From: Roseovarius arcticus
GTDB taxonomy: Bacteria; Pseudomonadota; Alphaproteobacteria; Rhodobacterales; Rhodobacteraceae
Length of the DNA stretch: 64,000 bases
NCBI RefSeq assembly: GCF_006125015.1
Contig: NZ_SZZN01000001.1
Span: 434,001 to 498,000 of the forward strand
Direction of reading: 5' to 3'
The notes beneath the pieces were generated by a model. It made no database searches. It was not told the origin of the DNA and saw only the letters and a program-made list of their open reading frames with translations. The translations under genes were made by a program, and so were the position numbers. Positions 44,082-53,316 of this stretch are shown piece after piece (the first letter of the stretch is position 1; the number at the start of each line of letters is the position of its first letter).

Positions 44082-44855
44082 CTATCGGCAATAAGATCCA
44101 CCGCGACGACGCGCCAAATCAAAATGGAAATGACCTTTGTGATAGCGGTCGGCGTCAGGGCCAAGCACCGTACCGAATAAACCACAGGCACCTGCGTGGA
44201 GCTCACGCATAACTCCCTCTGTCCCTTTGTTCGCCCAACCGTCGCGCACGGTAATCACCGTACCATCCATTAATATGAAGGACGAAATGTCGATGGCACG
44301 GCCATGGGCATGCTCGGAAAGACGCCTGCCGGGCTGATTGTTCTGCGTCTTGCACGCATAGTGGCCGGACAGGCGCAATCCCTTCAGACCACCTCCCTGA
44401 TCCGCAAAGGCCGGTTTTGCCGTGTTCTCCAGCCAAGTCTTCAGAGTGACGGCCGTCTTGCAATCCATCATCGCCAACTGGCTGAGCAAGACATCAGACA
44501 CAATGCTGATGCGTACAGGTTCGGCAATGCCGCATCCCCGAAGCTTCCCTGAAAAGGGCTTGCGGTTTTCACCGACGATGGTCCAGTCGCTACACACCGC
44601 TCCGCGTTTACGCATCTTTTCTCGTCCGATTTCGATCTGGCGAAACTTGCAAGGGCGCAGCCGTGGTCTTGGAGAGACTTTCAACTCTCGTTTAGGGTTG
44701 GCAGTGGCGGCTTCTTCCCCGGAGATTACCGCCAAATCTGTGGGCGGTTCATACGCCATAAGACCGTATGATTGCGCCTGCGCAGGTTCCTCGCAATCCG
44801 GCGTGGCGCTCGCCATACTTGTGCATAGAATAAACAGCGGAACCAATACTCGCAT
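44082..44855 (-). CDS. extensin family protein (extensin-like C-terminal domain)
   Basis: The ATG at 44855, after AAGG, gives 257 residues beginning with a signal peptide (MRVLVPLFILCTSMASA); an ATG at 44873 is also possible. The extensin-like domain spans the C-terminal 170 residues, with CSDWTIVG, CGIAEPVRISIVSDV, SGHYACKTQNNQPGRRLSEHAHGRAIDIS and HKGHFHFDLA. The HxxxRxxD-like and HFHFD motifs are those of a zinc peptidase-like fold. It is probably a periplasmic peptidoglycan-related protein. It stands alone. Confidence 0.88.
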   Translation of the reverse strand: MRVLVPLFILCTSMASATPDCEEPAQAQSYGLMAYEPPTDLAVISGEEAATANPKRELKVSPRPRLRPCKFRQIEIGREKMRKRGAVCSDWTIVGENRKPFSGKLRGCGIAEPVRISIVSDVLLSQLAMMDCKTAVTLKTWLENTAKPAFADQGGGLKGLRLSGHYACKTQNNQPGRRLSEHAHGRAIDISSFILMDGTVITVRDGWANKGTEGVMRELHAGACGLFGTVLGPDADRYHKGHFHFDLARRRGGSYCR

Positions 44856-44873
44856 AAAATACCTTGTTCCCAT

Positions 44874-45901
44874 TCAGGCCCGGCAGATTGCCTTTTTTGT
44901 CTCTGTCGACAAATCGTTGGTACAGGACCCTATCATGACTTGCGAAGCAGCAATAGCGGCCAGTAACCTCTGTCTTTATTATCTTCTATTGTAAACCCTT
45001 GGAATAATACGACTTCACAACTTCAATACCCCGGCTTTCGCCATTCAGAGGCCAATTGTAAACATGCGAGAACGCGGAAGCGGCAGCCGCATTGCTGAGG
45101 CTCTAGTTCAACAACTGTGAGGCGGGCCTGCGCTCGAACAGGACGGTGAAACCTCTTGGGCCGAAACCTTGCCACCGATACTAAGTGTTGACTTGGCTAC
45201 ATCCGAAACGTCTGAATCCGATGCATCTGCAAGAATAGGTTAGGCACTCGAAGCAAGGTCACGAGCAAAACAACTAGGTCTGTCTCAAAGGCCGTGGCAG
45301 GTTACACGGCAAGCGTAGGTGACCCATTTGGACGCTACGCTCTAACTTGGCGATATACCTTGTCGGAGGCGTCCGTTTCGAGGCTCCGCCAATCCTGCAA
45401 AGGCGGCGTTTCGCCAACTGGGTAAACTGTGGTTTCCGAACTTGGTCTTGTGATGTATCTACTCGGCTTACCGCGAAACTAACTAGCCACGAGGGGAGCG
45501 AGCAGTGACATAGAAAGAATCCGGCCGCTTTAGGGCAACCAGACCGTTGAGCCACCGTGCAATTAATGGTGGGAAGGGCGCGAAAATCTGGCAACTCAGT
45601 ACAATCTTGAACGCCTCGAACCAGAGACCTTCCCTTCTAAGCTAATCACCTCCTTCTTTTCGCAGGCCGAGGTTTCGAATTGGCCCGACCAAGCCGAAAT
45701 TTTGATCGGCCTGTGTAGCTAGTCGTAAATAAAATCGGACTATTCGGCGCTAGGCGTGTTGACTTAGTCGCCTACAGCCACATCAGTGCCCCAAGCAGGC
45801 GGCAACACAAAGCCTTTCGGCGCTCACCTTGTCGACACTCAATGGCCTAATTTTCAAGAGACATTCAGATGCGGGTCTGAAACACGATTGAGGAAGAATA
45901 G
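44874..45901. other. gene desert of about 1 kb
   Basis: This is the longest stretch without a gene. A minus-strand frame at 45274-45594 (106 residues) has no start context or family and includes chance-like composition. The part about 45030-45120 contains dispersed-repeat-like words (GCCATTCAGAGGCC, GAAGCGGCAGCCGCATTGC). It may be decayed mobile DNA. Confidence 0.45.
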
Positions 45902-46651
45902 ATGATTTCTTTTGGCACTATATCTAGCAGACCTTTAAATTCGCGACGCGATGTTGGTCACGCTAACGTGATGCTTGGCGGAACTGGCGATATGCCGAAT
46001 GCTGCCTCGCAAGCGGTTCTCGAGATAAAAGAGAGATTGATTCTTGGGGTTATTGTCATAATTTCATTGATCTGCCTTACTGGTTTTTCGTCCGCTTTTG
46101 CCGGTAGCGGTGGCGGGCCATTTCTTGTTGCCCAAAGCGCGACCTCTGCACCTCCTGGGGCGTCTGGTCTGTGTACGAAATACAGATGGGCCTGCGCTAC
46201 CTCGGGCCAACCCAATATCAGCCAGAGCGCCCTGATCCGCTTGGCGGCATCTGTCAACACCAAGGTTAACCGACGAACCCGCGAGATCGCAGACCAAACC
46301 CAATATGGGCGCGACGAGTATTGGACGTTGCCTACTGCGCGTGGTGGCGATTGCGAAGATTTTGTATTGCTGAAGAAGAAGACACTTATCGAGCATGGCG
46401 TTGCTTCGAAAAATCTGTTGATTGCCACGGTCTTGGATCGACACCTGGACAGTCATGCGGTGCTGGTACTCAGAACCCCGAAGGGAGACCTTGTTCTGGA
46501 CAATCTGAACAAAGACATAAGACCTTGGAAGAAAACTGGGTACACATTTTTGAAGCTGCAAAACCCCTTAGCGCCAGGTAGCTGGCACGCTGTGCTCTCC
46601 GGGGGTATTATCAAAGAGCGCCCCACGGCCACGTCTACTGCCACTTGGTGA
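45902..46651 (+). CDS. bacterial transglutaminase-like cysteine proteinase (BTLCP) family protein
   Basis: The 249-residue product has a membrane or signal segment at about 45-65 (LILGVIVIISLICLTGFSSAFA), then a papain-like fold. The catalytic Cys is in ARGGDCEDFVLLKK, His in DSHAVLVL and Asp in LVLDNLN. BTLCP proteins are periplasmic proteases, such as LapG-like enzymes, that release surface proteins. No LapD-like partner is near. Its neighbour on the other strand encodes an exported acidic repeat protein, which may be chance. Confidence 0.88.
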   Translation: MISFGTISSRPLNSRRDVGHANVMLGGTGDMPNAASQAVLEIKERLILGVIVIISLICLTGFSSAFAGSGGGPFLVAQSATSAPPGASGLCTKYRWACATSGQPNISQSALIRLAASVNTKVNRRTREIADQTQYGRDEYWTLPTARGGDCEDFVLLKKKTLIEHGVASKNLLIATVLDRHLDSHAVLVLRTPKGDLVLDNLNKDIRPWKKTGYTFLKLQNPLAPGSWHAVLSGGIIKERPTATSTATW

Positions 46652-46747
46652 GGCGTCAGAGTCTGAAAAAGAAGGAGTTAAAGCAATTGGAGGGCGCCGA
46701 CTGCGACACCCTCTCCATTTGATGCCATAAAACACAGTCAATTCTAT

Positions 46748-47263
46748 TTAAATGTCGCCTTCGCCACCTTCGCCTTCGCCACCTTCGCCTCCTTCGCCGT
46801 CGCCTTCGCCACCTTCGCCTTCGCCTTCGCCTTCGCCTTCGCCTTCGCCTTCGCCTTCGCCACCTTCGCCTTCGCCTTCGCCACCTTCGCCTTCGCCACC
46901 TTCGCCGTCGCCACCTTCGCCGTCGCCACCGTCGCCACCTTCGCCGTCGCCACCTTCGCCGTCGCTGCCGCCGTCTCTGTCGCCTTCGCCGCCGTCTCTG
47001 TCGCTGGCAGAACTCGAACCGATCGATGCCGTTGCGGCTTCAGTCAATGTCAGCGCCACAGTTGGACATGTTTGAAACATTTGGGCCAGAATGTCGTCGA
47101 AGTTAGGCTGATTGCTCACCCTTTGGATGACGTCCGCAGGTATCTTATCCAGCTCACACATATTATATTTTTGCTGCGCGTGAGACGCGGAAGGGATGTT
47201 GTTGGAAACAAAAGCTAAACTTGCAACTGCTACAGTTGCACGGAGGAATGTCACGGTCCTCAT
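46748..47263 (-). CDS. exported Gly/Glu/Asp-rich low-complexity repeat protein
   Basis: The 171-residue product starts with a signal peptide (MRTVTFLRATVAVASLAF, cleavage near SHA-QQ). A compact N-domain with two Cys follows (MCELDKIPADVI, QMFQTCPTVA). The last 80 residues are an almost pure E-G and G-D repeat, very acidic. The domain should remain unfolded and bind cations. The coding DNA consists of GGCGAA-type hexamers in variable order, so copy number probably changes by slippage. No similar function is known to me. Confidence 0.75.
   Translation of the reverse strand: MRTVTFLRATVAVASLAFVSNNIPSASHAQQKYNMCELDKIPADVIQRVSNQPNFDDILAQMFQTCPTVALTLTEAATASIGSSSASDRDGGEGDRDGGSDGEGGDGEGGDGGDGEGGDGEGGEGEGGEGEGEGGEGEGEGEGEGEGEGEGGEGDGEGGEGGEGEGGEGDI
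46752..46996. repeat. hexanucleotide tandem repeat (TTCGCC/TTCGCCACC type)
   Basis: The plus strand is a nearly uninterrupted array of TTCGCC, TTCGCCACC and TTCGCCGTC units over about 245 bp. It encodes the acidic tail of the exported protein on the minus strand. The pure GAAGGC part is longest at about 46820-46860. Confidence 0.9.
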
Positions 47264-47854
47264 GGCTGACTCCCGTTCATAATGCTAGCGCTTAAAAGCA
47301 ACTTCTGGGGTATCCACAAGCGGTCAAGCTAGCTAACTAATACTGGACTTTTTGTAATTTTTGTCAATTTTTCATCTCATTTTTGCCTTAAAATTACCAC
47401 AACCTTACTGGGTATATCCAAATGTTGCGTTAGGCGAAAATCCAGACACATCTTTCTTCGCCTTTAAGTTTATCATTTCTTAATCATTTCAACCTCCAGT
47501 TTCTCCGCGGCTTGTGGAAAGTCCGAATCGGACCTTTAATTAACCTGATTGCAACCATGTCTTTTGGAATGCAGGAGCATTACGCAAAATCGTTCATTTT
47601 CGGTGCGGCCCCGCTGGAGCCCGACTAGACGCACAGTCGGTTGTCTCTCGACGTGCGCTACTATGAAGACATCAGCGTGCCGAAATGAGTAATGACAGCG
47701 CTTATCATCTCGCAGCGACCGGTCGCCAAAATCAACTTTCGCAAAGGTGCGAGGGCTACCAAGAGTATGTTCTTGGCGGCGAGTAAACGAGCGCATAGTC
47801 ATTGGGTTTTCAATCAACGATGTGGCATCGCCGGTCGAAAAAAGAGAGACAAAT
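47264..47854. other. AT-rich intergenic region
   Basis: This stretch contains the upstream region of the acidic repeat gene and no supportable gene. It is markedly AT-rich at 47330-47470, which suits promoters. No repeat or RNA structure is recognised. Confidence 0.5.
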
Positions 47855-48391
47855 TTGGCTCTGCAGCTGACACTTATTCTTCTGCTGACCTTCGTCATCC
47901 ACCTGATAGGGACTCTTGCTTATGCATTTCGCATTGCAGGCGTGCAAACAGGACATGTAGCGATTGCCTTTTCGCCTTTTAACAGTTTCGTGCTCATCTC
48001 GCGGCTGTCGAACGCGTTTCAGGGCCCGCTTCTCGCCAAGCGTATAGAATTGGCAATCGCGGATACGATCACATCAAGTATCCGGCATGATTTTATGCTT
48101 ATCCTGCTTGCCGCGTCCGCCGCGACAATCATGGGCGGGCTCTTACTCCCCACCTTTCAACCGCTCGCGGCACTCGCCGTGGGTTTTTTCCATCGCAAGC
48201 GATCTATTGCAAGACTTATACAGCGGACAGTTTCACCTGCGGGCGTGAAAACTGAAAACTACCCGGAGAAGAATGGCAAGATCAGACGTATCCTTCGCCG
48301 CCACAGTTCCTGCACCGTATGGTCTTTGTACCGAGGCATCCACTACACCGAGCCGTTTTGGAGTTTCCATAGATGTCGCGACCCACGGTGA
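47855..48391 (+). pseudogene. Amj-like lipid II flippase, truncated
   Basis: From a TTG at 47855, after AGAGAG, the frame gives membrane helices with the Amj signatures IHLIGTLAYAFRIAGVQTG and VLISRLSNAFQGPLLAKRIE. It continues to LPTFQPLAALAVGFFHRKR. Amj proteins have about 260 residues, and here recognisable sequence stops after about 130, near 48235. The remaining frame to 48391 overlaps a minus-strand zinc-finger gene and is not Amj. It is probably not functional. Confidence 0.75.
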
Positions 48392-48500
48392 CTTCACCCC
48401 TGCCGCCGCAGGTCTCACATGCGAGACGACCAGTCGCATAGCAACGGGCACATCTTTGTTTTTCGGGCTTGCCATGTTTAATATTGCGAAACCCAACCAT
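48282..48500 (-). CDS. small DnaJ-type zinc finger protein
   Basis: The 72-residue frame has four Cys pairs in the DnaJ central-domain pattern: CARCYATG, CETCGGRG, CSGCLGT and CRNCGGEG. The full set of CxxC pairs binds two zinc ions. There is no J-domain, so it would be a stand-alone redox or chaperone-like zinc protein. It overlaps the false tail of the Amj frame on the other strand. A Shine-Dalgarno is not obvious. Confidence 0.6.
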   Translation of the reverse strand: MVGFRNIKHGKPEKQRCARCYATGRLACETCGGRGEVTVGRDIYGNSKTARCSGCLGTKTIRCRNCGGEGYV

Positions 48501-48699
48501 TCGAAACCTTTCCTAAAACTGACCACATATTCTTGAGGTCAATATAAATTAACGCACTAGTCACTGTTACCATGGATGGCACGTAAAAGCGCGGTTCGTT
48601 AACCACAAACTTGAGACGCGGCAAACGGTGTAGGCGCTTGGTGGATCCTGAATATACAATGCATTCGAAATTCGGCCATCTCACTGCGTCCGGCGAGCC

Positions 48700-48960
48700 G
48701 ATCAGAGGTGACCGCAAGACCGAACCGACCGAAGCCAATGTGGTGGGCCGGGTCATTACTGACTATGCCGCAGGACTTTCTCCAAAGAAGATCGCCGAGG
48801 CTTTAAATATAGAGGGGGTTCTGGGGCCTTTGGGCCGAGGATGGGGTGCGTCCCACAATCCATGGAAACCGCGAGCGCGGCACCTTTTCTGTGTAAATGT
48901 CTGGATAATCAATGGCTCTGACATGTGCCAATTCAAGCCGAACCGGACCGAACGATCCAG
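48700..48960 (+). pseudogene. serine recombinase fragment with frameshift
   Basis: The frame reads VVGRVITDYAAGLSPKKIAEALN and GPLGRGWGAS, the Recombinase domain of large serine resolvases. An extra C in GCGTCCC at about 48850 shifts the frame; without it the sequence would continue STIHGNRERGTF. Catalytic N-terminal and zinc-ribbon parts are absent. It is a remnant next to the IS3 fragment. Confidence 0.75.
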
Positions 48961-48992
48961 TCGGCGAATTGGTGCAATTTCTACCTAAGACC

Positions 48993-49186
48993 GAGCTGCT
49001 GGACGGGGAGGTCTTCACCACACTGCGCGAGACTCTGATCCTGATCGAAAGATGGCGGCGCCACTACAACACAGTCAGGCCGCACAGCGCCTTGGGGTAT
49101 CGTCCACCGGCGCCGAAGAGCATCGTTCCAATAGACCAGAGACCGACCATGCACTAACATTCAAACAGGACCACACGATGGGGGCA
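48993..49186 (+). mobile_element. 3' fragment of an IS3 element identical in type to that at 33989
   Basis: From about 48993 the sequence encodes ELLDGEVFTTLRETLILIERW and RPHSALGYRPPAPKSIVP, the last 60-odd residues of the OrfB described at 34018. It then continues through the terminal inverted repeat (ending GATGGGGGCA at 49186). The 5' part is missing. Orientation is opposite to the complete copy. Confidence 0.85.
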
Positions 49187-49332
49187 TTCCACCTTGCCTG
49201 CGATGTGGTCCATTTGCCTGTGCGTGCGGCGGCGGGCATCGTGGAGGAACCGTTGATCTTTGACATCACTGCAACCCCATCTGTGCCCGGCCCCCGTGAT
49301 AGCCGACAGGCCCAGCAAAGGAACTGATCCGG
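49187..49332 (+). other. possible C-terminal coding remnant upstream of the tail sheath gene
   Basis: An open frame at 49188-49327 encodes VVHLPVRAAAGIVEEPLIFD and a short tail, ending 5 bp before the sheath ATG. It could be the last 45 residues of an upstream contractile-injection gene, with the IS fragment cutting the rest away. I do not recognise the family. Confidence 0.35.
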
Positions 49333-50505
49333 ATGACAATATACAAGGCTCCTGGTGTTTATGTAGAGGATGTCCTGTCTGGTGCGCGCCCGATAGAAGC
49401 GGTCGGCACCTCCGTTGCTGCCATTCTGGGCAACGCGCCCAAAGCGGATCATCGAAAGGGCGAGCCAATAGCGATAAACAGTTATCTGGAATTTCGCCGT
49501 GAGTTCTTGCCGCAAGAGGCCGATGGAGCAAAACCAGTCAGCAATATCTTGGCAAATGCGGTGTCGGGTTTCTTTTCCAATGGTGGCAGAAGATGCTACG
49601 TCGTAAATCTGGGCAAGGGAGCGGCATCTATCACGGACAAGCATCTGGAGCCGCTGGATGTACATGAAGATATCAGTCTGTTAGTTGCGCCCGGGTTCTC
49701 GGATGTCTCCAGCCATGATGTGATGATCGGCGCGTGTGAGAATCGGGGCGATCGCATGGCGATCCTTGATACAGCGCGCAAGATCGACCCACTGGCGCAA
49801 TTTGCCAAATCTGCGCTGGGCGAAGGGGCGCAAAAAGGGCTGCATCCCCCCGAAGCAGAACGGGGCCATGCCTGCGTCTTTACACCTTGGATCAAGGTCA
49901 GAGATGTCCTGACCGGCGATGCAAATGTCGAACAACCACCTTCGGGCCATCTGGCCGGGTTGTTTGGCCTGACCGACGCGCGGCGGGGCGTGCATAAGGC
50001 GCCAGCAAATATGGTTCTGCAGGGTGCGACGGGACTTACCCGCTGGATTACTGAGACGGAACAGGGACAGCTCAACCCTCTTGGCATCAACTGTATCCGC
50101 ATGTTCCACGACGGGATCAAGGTGTGGGGGTCGCGCACTCTGGCCAAGGCGGAAAGTGATATGCGGTATATCCCCGTCCGCCGTCTGGTCATCATGGTGT
50201 CGCAGTCGGTCAAGCGGGGCACCAGATGGGTAGTGTTTGAACCCAACGATGAAACGCTGTGGAAGTCGATCCGCAGGGATGTGGGGGCGTTCTTGAACAC
50301 TTTGTGGCGCAGCGGCGCACTGATGGGGGCCACCGCCAATGAAGCCTATTTCGTGAAATGCGACGCAGAGACGACAACTCAGGCGGACATCGACGCGGGA
50401 CGGGTCATCGCCCATATCGGATTGGCCACGGTGAAGCCTGCGGAATTTGTGATCTTGCGACTTGGTCAGTCAGTCGAACAACAAAAGGTTGAAGAGGAGG
50501 CATAA
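49333..50505 (+). CDS. contractile injection system/phage tail sheath protein
   Basis: The 390-residue product is a tail sheath protein. It has the N-terminal YKAPGVYVEDV strand, SVAAILGNAPKAD, ISLLVAPGFSD in the middle, and a C-terminal domain with GINCIRMFHDGIKVWGSRTL, YIPVRRLVIMVSQSVKRGTRWVVFEPND and AGRVIAHIGLATVKPAEFVILRLGQ. The last block is the region that links sheath units. Length and wording fit eCIS/Afp-like particles more than T4-type phage. AAGGA precedes the ATG. The next gene, 3 bp on, starts like a tail tube gene and is cut off after 22 codons, so the system here is not functional alone. Confidence 0.9.
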   Translation: MTIYKAPGVYVEDVLSGARPIEAVGTSVAAILGNAPKADHRKGEPIAINSYLEFRREFLPQEADGAKPVSNILANAVSGFFSNGGRRCYVVNLGKGAASITDKHLEPLDVHEDISLLVAPGFSDVSSHDVMIGACENRGDRMAILDTARKIDPLAQFAKSALGEGAQKGLHPPEAERGHACVFTPWIKVRDVLTGDANVEQPPSGHLAGLFGLTDARRGVHKAPANMVLQGATGLTRWITETEQGQLNPLGINCIRMFHDGIKVWGSRTLAKAESDMRYIPVRRLVIMVSQSVKRGTRWVVFEPNDETLWKSIRRDVGAFLNTLWRSGALMGATANEAYFVKCDAETTTQADIDAGRVIAHIGLATVKPAEFVILRLGQSVEQQKVEEEA

Positions 50506-50508
50506 ACC

Positions 50509-50574
50509 ATGCCCGATATTGATCCCCTGCGCGCGTTTAACTTTACCTTGTTGAGGCTTTTGCTGCTCAAATAG
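50509..50574 (+). pseudogene. start of a tail tube (gp19-like) gene, truncated
   Basis: An ATG three bases after the sheath stop begins MPDIDPLRAFNFT, the typical first residues of the T4 gp19-like tube protein that follows the sheath in eCIS clusters. After about 13 codons the sequence diverges and reaches TAG at 50572. The rest was lost, next to the IS21 element. Confidence 0.7.
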
Positions 50575-50693
50575 GGTTGAGGCCAGACTTCCCCCCTACC
50601 TCGGACTGTGTTTCGGCGTGCAAAACTGACCCCATTGACGGGGTAATCGGCGTCCAATTTTGACCCCCCTCATGTTTCATCTAACCATCCGTT

Positions 50694-52286
50694 GTGCGGC
50701 AGCGGATGGAGGGGGAGTTGAAGCGAGTGGATACGATTGCGCGGGTGCGTCGGGCGTTTCATGTGCAGGGCTGGTCGATGAAGCGCATCGCCCGGGAGTT
50801 GCATTTGTCGCGCAATACGGTGCGCAAGATCCTGCGAACGGACGAGACCGATTTCACATACGAGCGGGAACACCAGCCGATGCGGCGGATCGGGCCATGG
50901 CGGGCTGAGGTCGACCGGTTCCTGGTGGCCAATGAAGGCAAACCATCGCGTGAACGGCTGACGATGATCCGGATCTATGAGGAAGTTCGGGCGCTTGGCT
51001 ATGAAGGCAGCTACGACGCAGTTCGACGCTATGCCAAGACATGGTCGAAGGCGCGCGGGTCAGCTGCAGCGGAAGCATATGTGCCGCTCTACTACGCGCC
51101 GGGCGAGGCTTACCAGTTTGACTGGAGCCATGAGATCGTGCTGATCGGCGGCGTCACGACGACGGTGAAGGTCGCACATGTCCGGCTGTGTCACAGTCGG
51201 ATGATGTTCGCGCGGGCCTATATGCGTGAGAGCCAGGAGATGGTGTTCGACGCGCATGAGCGCGCCTTCGCCTTTTTCAAAGGGGCCTGCACGCGCGGCA
51301 TCTACGATAATATGAAGACAGCAGTCGAGGCAGTCTTCATTGGCAAGGAGCGGCTTTATAACCGGCGGTTTCTGCAGATGTGCAGCCATTATCTGGTTCA
51401 GCCGGTCGCCTGCACCCCGGCGTCCGGCTGGGAGAAAGGTCAGGTCGAGAACCAGGTCGGCCTTGTTCGCGAGCGATTTTTCACGCCCCGGCTTCGGGTC
51501 AAAAGCCTGGACGAGCTGAACGTCTGGCTACTCGACAAGTGCATCGCCTATGCCAAGGCGCACAAGCATCCCGAGCGCAGTGATCAGATGATCTGGCAAA
51601 TGTTCGAAGCGGAACGCGCGACCCTCGTGCCCTATGTCGGCCCGTTCGACGGGTTTCATTCAGTTCCGGCTTCGGTGTCGAAGACGTGCCTCGTCAGGTT
51701 CGACAACAACAAGTATTCGGTCATCTCAACAGCCGTCGGGCGGCCCGTCGAAGTCCACGCCTATGCCGAGAAGATCGTCATCCGACAAAATGGCGTTGTC
51801 GTGGCCGAACATCCCCGCTGCTTCGGTCGCAACGAGACGGTCTATGATCCCTGGCACTATGTCCCTGTGCTGGCGCGTAAACCCGGTGCGTTGCGCAATG
51901 GCGCACCGTTCCAGAACTGGGTGCTGCCAACTGCGATGGCCGACGTGCGGCGCAAACTCAAGAGCGTCAGCGACGGTGATCGTCAGATGGTCGCCATTCT
52001 CGGCTGTGTCGCTGGTGATGGCATTGTCGCCGTCGAGGCGGCCTGTCAGGAGGCGCTGGCACAAGGCGTGTTCTCGGCGCCGGTGATCATCAACATCCTC
52101 GCCCGCAGCCGGGATCATACACCACCGCCATTGCTTCTCACCCCCACCGCGTTGCGACTGACCCACGAGCCCGTGGCTGATTGCGCACGCTATGACAGCC
52201 TCAGGAGAACAAGTCGCTATGGAACGCACCCAGGTTCTGGAACTGATGGGAACCCTCAAACTCTACGGGATGCGCAGTGCCTATGA
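50694..52286 (+). CDS. istA: IS21-family transposase IstA
   Basis: The 530-residue frame has an N-terminal HTH ([22 protein letters not shown]), a DDE core beginning [12 protein letters not shown] in IYDNMKTAV and E in [15 protein letters not shown], and a long beta-rich C-terminal region. The start may be the ATG at 50706 rather than the GTG at 50694. Its end overlaps istB. It looks intact and, with IstB, would move the element. Confidence 0.93.
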   Translation: MRQRMEGELKRVDTIARVRRAFHVQGWSMKRIARELHLSRNTVRKILRTDETDFTYEREHQPMRRIGPWRAEVDRFLVANEGKPSRERLTMIRIYEEVRALGYEGSYDAVRRYAKTWSKARGSAAAEAYVPLYYAPGEAYQFDWSHEIVLIGGVTTTVKVAHVRLCHSRMMFARAYMRESQEMVFDAHERAFAFFKGACTRGIYDNMKTAVEAVFIGKERLYNRRFLQMCSHYLVQPVACTPASGWEKGQVENQVGLVRERFFTPRLRVKSLDELNVWLLDKCIAYAKAHKHPERSDQMIWQMFEAERATLVPYVGPFDGFHSVPASVSKTCLVRFDNNKYSVISTAVGRPVEVHAYAEKIVIRQNGVVVAEHPRCFGRNETVYDPWHYVPVLARKPGALRNGAPFQNWVLPTAMADVRRKLKSVSDGDRQMVAILGCVAGDGIVAVEAACQEALAQGVFSAPVIINILARSRDHTPPPLLLTPTALRLTHEPVADCARYDSLRRTSRYGTHPGSGTDGNPQTLRDAQCL

Positions 52287-52947
52287 CGAGGTCATGGCCA
52301 CGGGCATCAAGCGCCAGTTCGAGCCGCCGCGCATCGTGGGAGATCTGCTGCAGTCGGAGATCGCCGAGAAGCAGGCGCGCTCGATCAAATACCAGCTCAC
52401 CGTGGCGAAGCTGCCGCTCGCGAAGGATCTGGAAGACTTCCACTTTGCGGACACGCCGGTCAACGAAGGGCTGGTGCGCGATCTCGCCACCGGCACCTTT
52501 GTGGCCGACCAGCGCAATGTCGTTCTGATCGGCGGCACTGGCACCGGAAAATCGCATCTGGCGATCGCAATTGCCCGGGCGCTGATCCGCAATGGCACAC
52601 GCGGCCGCTATTTCAACGTCATCGACACGGTGAACCGGCTCGATGCCGAGACCCGCGCTAAAAAGCAGGGGCGCACCGCCGATTACCTGACACGCCTCGA
52701 CTTCATCGTGCTTGATGAGTTGGGGTATCTGCCCTTCGCCCAAGCGGGCGGGCAGCTGCTGTTCCATCTGATCAGCAAACTCTACGAGCGCACATCCATC
52801 ATCGTCACAACGAACCTCGCCTTCGGTGAATGGCCGTCGGTATTCGGGGATGCCAAGATGACGACCGCGCTGCTCGATCGGCTTACGCATCACTGTGAGA
52901 TAGTCGAAACCGGAAACGAGTCCTGGCGCTTCAAAAACCGCGCCTGA
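52219..52947 (+). CDS. istB: IS21-family helper ATPase IstB
   Basis: The start chosen is the ATG at 52219 ([10 protein letters not shown]), inside the end of istA, giving 242 residues. Walker A is GGTGTGKSH and Walker B is [12 protein letters not shown]. The remaining IstB/DnaA-like AAA+ features [20 protein letters not shown] and [20 protein letters not shown] are present. It is the target-selection ATPase of the transposase and appears intact. Confidence 0.95.
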   Translation: MERTQVLELMGTLKLYGMRSAYDEVMATGIKRQFEPPRIVGDLLQSEIAEKQARSIKYQLTVAKLPLAKDLEDFHFADTPVNEGLVRDLATGTFVADQRNVVLIGGTGTGKSHLAIAIARALIRNGTRGRYFNVIDTVNRLDAETRAKKQGRTADYLTRLDFIVLDELGYLPFAQAGGQLLFHLISKLYERTSIIVTTNLAFGEWPSVFGDAKMTTALLDRLTHHCEIVETGNESWRFKNRA

Positions 52948-53078
52948 TCCCAACCGATCAAGGTCTATCCCGCCTCCGCAACTTGATCAGCTAAGTCGGG
53001 ACAGACCCTGATCAACACACCACAAGGGGGTCAATATTGGATGCCGATATGGGGTCAGTATTCAGCGCCGATTGACAC

Positions 53079-53306
53079 GATTTCGAGGCGACTTACGAGG
53101 AAATGGAACCCAAGAAGGCCCTGACGCTCACGATGACAGACGGACGCAAGGCGCGCACCACGTTCGAGGCGGTGCGAGGGGGCACAAAGGTGACAACCAC
53201 GTTCGACGTTGAGACCGAAAACGCCATCGACATGCAGCGTGACGGCTGGCAGGCGATCCTCGACAATTTTAAAGCGCATACAGAAAACCAGAATACGAAG
53301 GGCTGA
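53079..53306 (+). pseudogene. SRPBCC (AHSA1-like) protein, C-terminal fragment
   Basis: The frame resumes at the IS21 right end as DFEATYEEMEPKKALTLTM and ends MQRDGWQAILDNFKAHTEN, the last strands and long C-terminal helix of an Aha1/SRPBCC protein. The first half is absent. The IS or a deletion across it fused this gene end to the tail tube start. It was probably in an operon with the GST, 10 bp downstream. Confidence 0.75.
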
Positions 53307-53316
53307 GTGAACGAAG

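Larger units (their letters stand above)
50607..53077 (+). mobile_element. IS21-family insertion sequence
   Basis: The element is 2471 bp with istA and istB on the plus strand. The ends match as TGT-N9-GCG...ACTGACCCC: left TGTGTTTCGGCGTGCAAAAC, right reversed TGTCAATCGGCGCTGAATAC. Subterminal repeats with TTGACCCCC follow at both ends. The flanks (CGGAC left, CGATT right) do not form a target duplication, so an adjacent deletion is likely. Confidence 0.9.

Noticed and set aside
45274..45594. 106-residue minus-strand frame in the gene desert
   Set aside because: No start context, unusual composition and no recognisable motif.
46752..46996. Possible CRISPR-like or satellite array
   Set aside because: Units are 6-9 bp with no unique spacers, and they encode a protein tail. 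It is a coding microsatellite.
46752..47075. Pro/Ser-rich (SPSPPSP) 107-residue frame on the plus strand
   Set aside because: It is the antisense reading of the acidic repeat gene. The minus-strand frame has a signal peptide and a normal N-domain, and this one does not.
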